From the NCBI RefSeq assembly GCF_002024165.1, contig NZ_MWQN01000001.1:6324001-6388000 (forward strand): a stretch of 64,000 nucleotides of DNA. Reading direction: 5' to 3'. Shown in pieces: positions 57,705 to 64,000 of this stretch; positions within the stretch are counted from its first letter, which is position 1, and the number at the start of each line of letters is the position of its first letter. The DNA is from Embleya scabrispora (GTDB taxonomy: Bacteria; Actinomycetota; Actinomycetes; Streptomycetales; Streptomycetaceae). The notes beneath the pieces are model-generated. The model did not search any database. It was not told where the DNA came from and saw nothing but the letters and a program-made list of their open reading frames with translations. The translations under genes and the position numbers were made by a program.

Positions 57705-59458
57705 GACACCGCCCCCAGCGGTCGCGGGCGCCGCCGCCCCGGAATGGCCGCGATCAACTCGCGCGTATACGGATGGGCGGGCGCCGCCAACACCTGCTCG
57801 CAGGTGCCCTTCTCGACCAGCCGACCCGCGCGCAGCACACCCACCCGATCGGCGATCTGCCGCACCACGGCCAGGTCGTGCGAGATGAACAGGTAGCTCA
57901 CCCCCAACTCCTCCTGGAGCCGGGAGAGCAGATCCAGGATCTGCGCCTGAACGGACACGTCCAGCGCGGACACCGGCTCGTCGCACACCACCAGATCCGG
58001 CTCCAGCGCCAACGCCCGCGCGATCGCCACCCGTTGCCGCTGTCCACCCGACAACTCCGCGGGTCTGCGGCGCAACACCTCCGCCGGCAGCGCCACCTGG
58101 TCGATCAGAACCGCCGCCCGGGCCCGCTGCTCCGCCCGGGAGCCGACCCGATAGGCGCGCAGCGGCTCCTCGACGATCTCGGACACGGTGAAGCGCGGAT
58201 CCAGCGACGCGTACGGGTTCTGGTACACCAACTGCATACGCCGGCGCAGCGCCCGTGCCTCGCCGCGCCCGGGCCGGGTGACGTCCCGGCCCTCGACCAG
58301 GACGCGGCCCCCGGTGGGCGTCTCCAGGCCCAGGATCATCCGCACCGTGGTCGACTTGCCCGAACCCGACTCGCCGACCAGCGCGAAGGTCTCGCCGCGC
58401 CGCACGGTGAACGAGACGTCGTCCACCGCGCGCAGCGTACGCGGCCCCTCCTTGGTCCTGGGCAGCGCGAACTCCTTGACCAGCCCGGTCACGGTCAACA
58501 GCGGCTCGGTCCGCGGCACCGGATCGCGGACCGGACGCGGCCGGGCCCGCCGCCCGGTCAAACTGGGCGCGGCGGCGATCAACCGCCGGGTGTACGGGTG
58601 TTCGGGATCGGTCAGGACCCGCTCCGCCGGCCCCTGCTCGACCACCTCGCCCCGCGACATCACCACCACCCGCCGGGCCCGGTCGGCGGCCACCCCCAGA
58701 TCGTGCGTGATCAACAACATCGCGGTGCCGTGCGCGGAGGTCAGTTCCTCGATGTGGTCCAGGATGCGCCGCTGCACGGTGACATCGAGCGCACTGGTCG
58801 GCTCGTCGGCGATCACCAGCTTCGGCCGGCACGCCAGCGCGATGGCGATCAACACCCGCTGGCACATGCCCCCGGACAACTCGTGCGGGAACTGCCGTGC
58901 GCGCAACGCCGGTTCGGGCAGTCCCGCCTCGTCGAGCGCGGCCACCGCCCGTTCGGCGGCCTCCTTCCCGCCGGCCAACCCGTGCACGATCAGCGCCTCG
59001 GCGACCTGGTCGCCGATCCGCCGCACCGGATTGAGCGAGACCATCGGGTCCTGCGGGATCAGCCCGATCGCACGGCCGCGCACCGCACGCAGGTCCCGCT
59101 CGCGCAGCCCCAGCAGGTCCCGATCCTCGAACAACACCCGCCCCGCGCCGACCCGTCCGCCCGCCGGCAGCAGCCCCACGATCGCGTGCGCCATGGTGCT
59201 CTTGCCCGACCCCGACTCGCCCACCACCGCCACCACTTCACCCGGCAGCACGCTCACGTCGGCGGCCGTGACCGCGTCCACCGACCCGTTCGACGAGCGA
59301 TACGACACCCGCAACCCGCGAACATCCAGCAGCGGCACGTCGGCCGAAGGCACCTCGGACGCCCCCGACACCCCCGACACGCCGGGCGCGCCCGCCACCC
59401 CCGAAACCGCCCCCTCCGCCCGCCGAGTCCGCCCACCGCGTACCAAGCCGCCGCTCAC
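57701..59458 (-). CDS. ABC transporter ATPase, two fused nucleotide-binding domains (Dpp/Opp/Nik type)
   Basis: A 585-residue double ATPase (DppD plus DppF in one chain). Each half has a Walker [10 protein letters not shown], signature motifs LSGGMCQRV and LSGGQRQRV, and Walker [13 protein letters not shown] and [24 protein letters not shown] and [13 protein letters not shown] are the oligopeptide-type C-terminal motifs. GTG 59458 overlaps the stop of the second permease gene; the first 45 residues are a Gly/Ala/Ser-rich extension. Confidence 0.95.
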   Translation of the reverse strand: MSGGLVRGGRTRRAEGAVSGVAGAPGVSGVSGASEVPSADVPLLDVRGLRVSYRSSNGSVDAVTAADVSVLPGEVVAVVGESGSGKSTMAHAIVGLLPAGGRVGAGRVLFEDRDLLGLRERDLRAVRGRAIGLIPQDPMVSLNPVRRIGDQVAEALIVHGLAGGKEAAERAVAALDEAGLPEPALRARQFPHELSGGMCQRVLIAIALACRPKLVIADEPTSALDVTVQRRILDHIEELTSAHGTAMLLITHDLGVAADRARRVVVMSRGEVVEQGPAERVLTDPEHPYTRRLIAAAPSLTGRRARPRPVRDPVPRTEPLLTVTGLVKEFALPRTKEGPRTLRAVDDVSFTVRRGETFALVGESGSGKSTTVRMILGLETPTGGRVLVEGRDVTRPGRGEARALRRRMQLVYQNPYASLDPRFTVSEIVEEPLRAYRVGSRAEQRARAAVLIDQVALPAEVLRRRPAELSGGQRQRVAIARALALEPDLVVCDEPVSALDVSVQAQILDLLSRLQEELGVSYLFISHDLAVVRQIADRVGVLRAGRLVEKGTCEQVLAAPAHPYTRELIAAIPGRRRPRPLGAVS

Positions 59459-60321
59459 CGCTCCCGCCTCCGCTCTCCGTCCAGCGCCCGCGACACGCGG
59501 TTCGCCGACAACACCGTCGCCGCGATCACCAGACCGGGAAATGTGGTCAACCACCACGCCGTGGCCACGAACCCGCGCCCGTCGGAGATCAACACGCCCC
59601 ACTCCGGCGTCGGCGGCGGCGCGCCGAACCCCAGGAAGCTCAGCGCCGACACGGACAGGATCGCCACGCCGAACTCCAACGCGGCCAACACGAACACCGG
59701 CCCGGACGCGTTCGGCACCACATGCCGCGCCAGGATCGCCCCCGACCGCACCCCGCTCGCCCGCGCCGCCTCCACGTACACCGACGAACGCACCCGCAAC
59801 ACCTCGGCGCGCATCACCCGGGCGAAGGAGGCGACACTGGCCACCCCCACCGCGATCGCCACCTTCGTGGTGCCGAAACCCAACGCGCTCACCAGCGCCA
59901 GCGACAACAACAGCCGCGGAATCGCCTGCACCACGTCCACCGTGCGCATCAACACCGCGTCGAGCCACCCGCCGACGAACCCGGCCACCAGGCCGAGCCC
60001 GCCGCCGACCACCAGGGCCACCGCCACCGCGACCACCGTCGCCCGCAACGAGAGCGAACTGCCGTGCACGACCCGGGTGAACAGGTCCCGCCCGAGCTGA
60101 TCGGTACCGAACAGGTGCGCCCCGCTCGGCCCCCGCAACCGCTCGCGCGGCGTACCCACCAGCGGATCCCCGTCCGCCAACCACGTCGGGAACAGCGCCG
60201 CGACCGACACCAGCGCCAGTACCACCAGCGAGAGCAACAACCCGGGCCGGCGCAGCACGAACCACGCGTGCCCACGCGCCGCGGGCACCACCCGCGCGCC
60301 GAACGCGGTCGCCGTCGTCAC
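59455..60321 (-). CDS. ABC transporter permease (DppC type)
   Basis: A 288-residue permease with an N-terminal transmembrane helix ([20 protein letters not shown]), the periplasmic [19 protein letters not shown] segment typical of DppC/OppC, and the EAA loop [23 protein letters not shown] start overlaps the previous stop by four bases. Confidence 0.93.
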   Translation of the reverse strand: MTTATAFGARVVPAARGHAWFVLRRPGLLLSLVVLALVSVAALFPTWLADGDPLVGTPRERLRGPSGAHLFGTDQLGRDLFTRVVHGSSLSLRATVVAVAVALVVGGGLGLVAGFVGGWLDAVLMRTVDVVQAIPRLLLSLALVSALGFGTTKVAIAVGVASVASFARVMRAEVLRVRSSVYVEAARASGVRSGAILARHVVPNASGPVFVLAALEFGVAILSVSALSFLGFGAPPPTPEWGVLISDGRGFVATAWWLTTFPGLVIAATVLSANRVSRALDGERRRER

Positions 60322-61250
60322 ACCGTCCTCCCCACCCGCGGATCCAGCAGCGGATACAGCAGATCCACCACCAGCGCGACCACCACGAACACCCCCGCGG
60401 CCAGCAACACCACGCCCTGCACCACGGCCAGGTCCTGGGTGTCCACCGCCGCCGCCGTCAACCGGCCCACCCCGGCCCGGGAGAACACCGTCTCCACCAC
60501 CACCGACTCCATCAGCAGATTCCCCGCCACCACCGCCGCCAGCGTCAGCGCCGGCAACGACGCGTTGCGCAGCGCGTGCCGCAGATGGATCCGCACCCGC
60601 CCCGCCCCCTTGGCCCGCGCGGTCTCCACATACGGCTCGGCCAACGCGGTGGTCAGGCTCTTCGCCAACACCTGCGCGATCATCGCGCCCGCCGGCAACG
60701 CCATCGTGATCGCCGGCAGCACCAGGCTCTCGAACCCCTCGTTGCCCATCGCCGGCAGCAGCCCCCACTGGAACGACACCACCTGGACCAGCAGCAGACC
60801 CACCCAAAAGCCCGGCATCGAGATCCCGATCGCGGGCAACGACAACAACACCTGACGCAGCGCCCGCACCCGGGTGAACGTGGCCGCCAGCGCCACCGCC
60901 CCGCCGCCGAGCACCGCCAACACCATCGCGCACCCGGTCAGCGCCAGCGTCTGCGGCAGCGCGTCGGCGATCGTGCGCACCACCGGCGCCCCCGTCTGGG
61001 CCGATCGCCCCAGATCCCCGCCCAGCGCGTCACCCAGGGCGTGCGCGTACTGCAGATACAGGGGGTCGTCCAGGCCGTACTCGGCACGCACCGCGTCGAT
61101 CTGCGCCGACGTCGCGGTGCCTTCCAGGCCGCCCAGCTTGATCGACAACGAATCCCCGGGCAGCAGATACAGCACCACGAACGAGACGGTGAACGCCGCC
61201 CACAACACCACCACCGCCTGGAGCAACCGGCGCACCAGATACCCGCGCAT
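60318..61250 (-). CDS. ABC transporter permease (DppB type)
   Basis: A 310-residue permease. The start [20 protein letters not shown] and the [12 protein letters not shown] motif are characteristic of DppB/OppB, and the EAA loop is [20 protein letters not shown]. Six transmembrane helices. The ATG overlaps the binding-protein stop. Confidence 0.93.
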   Translation of the reverse strand: MRGYLVRRLLQAVVVLWAAFTVSFVVLYLLPGDSLSIKLGGLEGTATSAQIDAVRAEYGLDDPLYLQYAHALGDALGGDLGRSAQTGAPVVRTIADALPQTLALTGCAMVLAVLGGGAVALAATFTRVRALRQVLLSLPAIGISMPGFWVGLLLVQVVSFQWGLLPAMGNEGFESLVLPAITMALPAGAMIAQVLAKSLTTALAEPYVETARAKGAGRVRIHLRHALRNASLPALTLAAVVAGNLLMESVVVETVFSRAGVGRLTAAAVDTQDLAVVQGVVLLAAGVFVVVALVVDLLYPLLDPRVGRTV

Positions 61251-62902
61251 CAGCCCACCCACGTGTCGTGGAACTGCAGCCGCGAGGACGCCTCGAAGGT
61301 CAACCCGTGCACCTTCGGACCCAGCCCGTGCACCTGCGCGAGCTCGAACAGCGGGACCACATAGGCGCGATCGGTGACGATGCGCTGCGCCTCGGCGACC
61401 TTCGCGAAGCGCTGCGCCGGGTCGAGGTTCTGCGCCTGGTCGTCGAGCACCGTGTCCAGGTCGCCGGAGGCGATCCTGAGCCGGTTCACCGTCCTGGTGC
61501 CGAACAGGGTGCGCAGGATGTCCGGGTCGGAGCGGGTGACGTTGTAGTAGGCGAAGTCGTAGTCGCCCGCGTTCTGCGTCTGGTTCTGCTCACCGGCGGC
61601 CAACTTGCGCAGCCGCAGGTCCACCCCGACCCGGCGCAACTGCTGCTGGACCAGCTCCAGGACCGACTGGCTGGCGTTGAACAGCGGCGCGAAGATCACG
61701 TCCACGCTCAGCCGGCGCCCGTCCTTGACCCGGACGCCGTCCGAGCCGGCCCGCCAACCGGCCTCCTCCAGCAGTCGTTTCGCCCCCTCGGGGTCGTATC
61801 CCAGCTGCGCGGACAGGTCGACGTAGCCGGGTGTGACCGAGGCCAGCGGCGAGGTGGCCGCCTTGTACTTGGGGGTGAGTACGGTCTGCGCCACCTCGGG
61901 CCGGTCGACCGCCTTGGCGATCGCGCGCCGGACCGCGTCCTCGCCCAGGATCGGGCGCGAGACGTTGGCCTGGAGCATGAACACCACGCCCGGGTTGGGC
62001 CGGGTCAGCACGGTGTAGCCGGCGGCGAAGCGGGCCTCGTCCTGGGGCTGGACGTCGCTGATCGCGTCCACTTGGCCGGACTCCAGGCTGCCGGCGCGCA
62101 CCCCGGACTCGGGCACGATCTTGAACACCAGCCGATCCAGGTACGCCTCGCCCGGGTGGGCGAACAGCGACGAGCCCCAGCCGTACCCGGTGCGCTTGGC
62201 CAACTCCACGCTCTGGTTCGGCTTGTACGAGCGCAGCGTGAACGGGCCCGAGCCGACCAGGTCGCCCTGGCAGCGCTGTTCGGGCGTCTTGGCGAGGGTG
62301 GCGGGGGAGAGCAGGCCCAGTGACATGGTCGAGGTGGCCTGGAGGAACTGGGCGCTGGGCGCCGCGAATTCCACGCGCACGGTGGTCGGGTCGAGCACCG
62401 CGGTGCCCCGGTAGCCGGCGAGGTAGCTGCTCGCCACGGTCGCCTTTGCGCCCAGCGCGAGCACCGCGTCGAAGTTGGCCTTGACCGCCGCGCCGTCCAG
62501 CGGGGCGCCGTCGGCGAAGGTCACCCCCGGGCGCAGGTGGAAGGTGAACGCGGTGGCCTGCGGGTTCACCTCCCACGAGGTGGCCAGCCACGGCTTGATC
62601 TCGCCGGTGCGCCCGTCCTGGTCGGTCAGCGAGTCGACGAGTTGGCGGCCCACGTTCAGGCTCGCGTTGGTGCCGAACTGCTGCGGGTCCAGGCACGTGG
62701 GGTCGGCGGCCAGCGCGAAGGTGAGCGTGCCGCCGGCCTTCGGCGGGCCGACCTCGACGGAACTCGCCGAAGGGCCGCCGGCGCCGTTGCAGGCGGCGAC
62801 CAGGGCCAGGGCGGCGGTCGCGGCGGCGCCGGAGCCGGCGACGCGGCGCAGTCTTCGGACGTGGGCGGAGGCGGGGTCGGCGGCGAATCGCGAAAGGCGC
62901 AT
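61250..62902 (-). CDS. ABC transporter substrate-binding lipoprotein (family 5)
   Basis: A 550-residue binding protein. After the basic start the lipobox ALVAAC anchors the mature protein. GGTLTFALAADPTCLDPQQF opens the family-5 fold, and LVGSGPFTLRSYKPNQSVEL is the conserved GTGPF-type segment. It may recognise peptides or other organosulfur compounds. CGGAGATATAC precedes ATG 62902; a longer frame upstream lacks a ribosome site. First gene of unit D. Confidence 0.93.
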   Translation of the reverse strand: MRLSRFAADPASAHVRRLRRVAGSGAAATAALALVAACNGAGGPSASSVEVGPPKAGGTLTFALAADPTCLDPQQFGTNASLNVGRQLVDSLTDQDGRTGEIKPWLATSWEVNPQATAFTFHLRPGVTFADGAPLDGAAVKANFDAVLALGAKATVASSYLAGYRGTAVLDPTTVRVEFAAPSAQFLQATSTMSLGLLSPATLAKTPEQRCQGDLVGSGPFTLRSYKPNQSVELAKRTGYGWGSSLFAHPGEAYLDRLVFKIVPESGVRAGSLESGQVDAISDVQPQDEARFAAGYTVLTRPNPGVVFMLQANVSRPILGEDAVRRAIAKAVDRPEVAQTVLTPKYKAATSPLASVTPGYVDLSAQLGYDPEGAKRLLEEAGWRAGSDGVRVKDGRRLSVDVIFAPLFNASQSVLELVQQQLRRVGVDLRLRKLAAGEQNQTQNAGDYDFAYYNVTRSDPDILRTLFGTRTVNRLRIASGDLDTVLDDQAQNLDPAQRFAKVAEAQRIVTDRAYVVPLFELAQVHGLGPKVHGLTFEASSRLQFHDTWVG

Positions 62903-63135
62903 GTATATCTCCGGGCAGGACGAATTCACGCGGCGGCGCGCGGGATTTCGGGCAGGCGATATCCATCGATGCACGCGCGCGCGGCGGCGTGTGAAACCCG
63001 ACGGAAATCGGGCCGGCGCGGGACGCGGCGCATCGAGGGCAGGAATGTGGAACGGCGGGCGGACGCCCCGCGATCACCGGTGTCGGCGGGATCGACGAGG
63101 GGGGTCCGGCGGCGGAGCGGGCCGGTCCGCGGCGG

Positions 63136-63303
63136 TCAGCGAGCCCGACAGGCCGAGCTGTGGACCCGGCCGAAATCGACATGCCTGCGCGTGCACAGGG
63201 GAGTTCGCGGGCGGTGCACGGCCGCGCCCGGCGGCGCGACGGCCTCGACACGCCGCGAGGAGACCCCCGGCGTGGAGGCGGTGACCGGCACCACGAGCGT
63301 CAT
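63136..63303 (-). CDS. Sulfur-type leader peptide D
   Basis: A 55-residue frame from ATG 63303 (AAGGA five bases upstream) ending LCTRRHVDFGRVHSSACR plus two residues. An internal GTG at 63201 would give 27 residues, closer to the usual size. The H-V-D-F-x-R-V-x4-C-R core aligns without gaps to leaders A and C. It precedes the binding-protein gene by 233 bases. Confidence 0.8.
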   Translation of the reverse strand: MTLVVPVTASTPGVSSRRVEAVAPPGAAVHRPRTPLCTRRHVDFGRVHSSACRAR

Positions 63304-63345
63304 GACGTCCTTCGACAACAATGGATCGATATCCGTACCGGCGAG

Positions 63346-63375
63346 AGCCTATCGAGTCCGCAGTGGCGACAACAA
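63346..63375 (-). promoter_or_regulatory. Promoter of unit D
   Basis: Reading leftwards, TTGTTG (63375-63370) and TAGGCT (63351-63346) are separated by 18 bp. The transcript would start near 63338, about 35 bases before the ATG of leader D, which has a ribosome site. Confidence 0.5.
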
Positions 63376-63493
63376 GTGGTAATTCCGCTTTTCGGCGCGG
63401 GTATGCGAAAACCCGCATCCGGCGGGCAATACCCGCGGCCCCGGCGCCGCGATATCGCCGGCGCCGGCGCCGCACCGCGCGGCCGCCGACGGC

Positions 63494-64000
63494 CTACGGG
63501 ACGTCGGAGGAGTGGCCGGGAAAGACGTGCGCCGAGGGGTCGATCACGGTCATCGCGTTGTTGACGGCGGTTGCCGCCTCGCCGAAGCCGGTGGCGATCA
63601 GCTTGACCTTGCCGTCGTAGTCGACGATGTCGCCGGCGGCGAACACCCGCTCCAGGTTGGTGCGCATCGCCTGGTTCACCACGATGTGCCGCTTGCGCTG
63701 CTCCAGGCCCCAGTGGGTCATCGGGCCCAGGTCCGCGATGAAGCCGAGCGCGGCCACCACCGCCTGAACCGGCAGGGTGCGTACCGCGCCGTCGAGTTTG
63801 CCGACCACATCCGCCGCCCGCACCTGCCCGTTGCCGTGCAGCGCGGTGACCTCGGCGGAGGTGATCACCTCGGTGGTGGAGGCCAACACCCGCCGCACGG
63901 TGTGCTCGTGCGCGCGGAACTTGTCCCGCCGGTGGACCAGCGTGATCGACTTGGCGATCGGCTCCAGGCTGGTCGCCCAGTCGAACGCCGAGTCGCCGCC
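63494..64000 (-). CDS. Ferredoxin-NADP reductase, thioredoxin-reductase-like (5' end outside window)
   Basis: The C-terminal 168 residues of a FAD/NAD(P) reductase. GGDSAFDWATSLEPIAKSI is the NAD(P)-binding part typical of type 2 ferredoxin-NADP reductases, followed by LVHRRDKFRAHE with the Arg pair for NADPH. The FAD end VFAAGDIVDYDGKVKLIATG and AATAVNNAM closes the fold. It would supply reduced ferredoxin, for example to sulfite reductase or P450s. The start lies beyond 64,000. Confidence 0.9.
   Translation of the reverse strand, partial: GGDSAFDWATSLEPIAKSITLVHRRDKFRAHEHTVRRVLASTTEVITSAEVTALHGNGQVRAADVVGKLDGAVRTLPVQAVVAALGFIADLGPMTHWGLEQRKRHIVVNQAMRTNLERVFAAGDIVDYDGKVKLIATGFGEAATAVNNAMTVIDPSAHVFPGHSSDVP

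Overview
The window is very GC-rich actinomycete DNA, most likely from Streptomyces or a close relative. The signs are frequent GTG starts, GTGA/ATGA overlaps, tRNA genes without an encoded CCA, and short sulfur-type leader peptides of a kind common in streptomycetes. It has two parts: a siphovirus prophage (position 1 to about 39,923) and host chromosome (about 39,924 to 64,000).

Prophage. It is inserted at the 3' end of a tRNA-Pro(GGG) gene, and its left end lies outside the window. From left to right it holds: accessory genes, including tandem paralogues and a GT-A glycosyltransferase (1-5.6 kb); a primase-polymerase-like protein and an HNH protein (5.7-7.0 kb); terminase, portal, MuF-like protein, scaffold, major capsid protein, a GT4 glycosyltransferase next to the capsid gene, connectors, tail tube, frameshifted tail chaperones and a 1750-residue tape measure with two wall-hydrolase domains (7.1-22.8 kb); minor tail proteins (22.8-27.3 kb); and a lysis cassette of amidase, holin and two more membrane proteins, one collagen-like (27.3-29.9 kb). 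The right arm (30-39.8 kb) holds a lipoprotein, many small proteins, a HAD phosphatase beside an XRE/TPR regulator, an excisionase-like protein, an immunity-type repressor and a tyrosine integrase. Between about 32.4 and 32.6 kb lies a compact unit: a weak promoter-like sequence, four hairpins at an exact 49-bp spacing that resemble type I-E CRISPR repeats, and an intrinsic terminator. The stems co-vary, so this looks like a structured RNA rather than a normal CRISPR array.

Host chromosome. After tRNA-Pro come a hypothetical protein, an AraC regulator, an EamA exporter, an M28 peptidase, a secreted ExeM/NucH-type nuclease and two tandem tRNA-Cys(GCA) genes. From 47.7 to 63.4 kb there is an organosulfur-scavenging locus: three LLM flavin monooxygenases, an SsuE-like FMN reductase, two ECM4-type transferases, a FAD/NAD(P) protein and a complete peptide/nickel-type ABC importer. 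They form four transcription units. Each is preceded by a short open reading frame ending in the pattern R-V-x4-C-(C)-R after H/P-I/V-D-L/F. At least one leader is followed by mutually exclusive hairpins. The four leaders were too short or too overlapped to be obvious and suggest that the whole locus is one cysteine- or sulfur-responsive attenuation regulon. The window ends inside a ferredoxin-NADP reductase gene.
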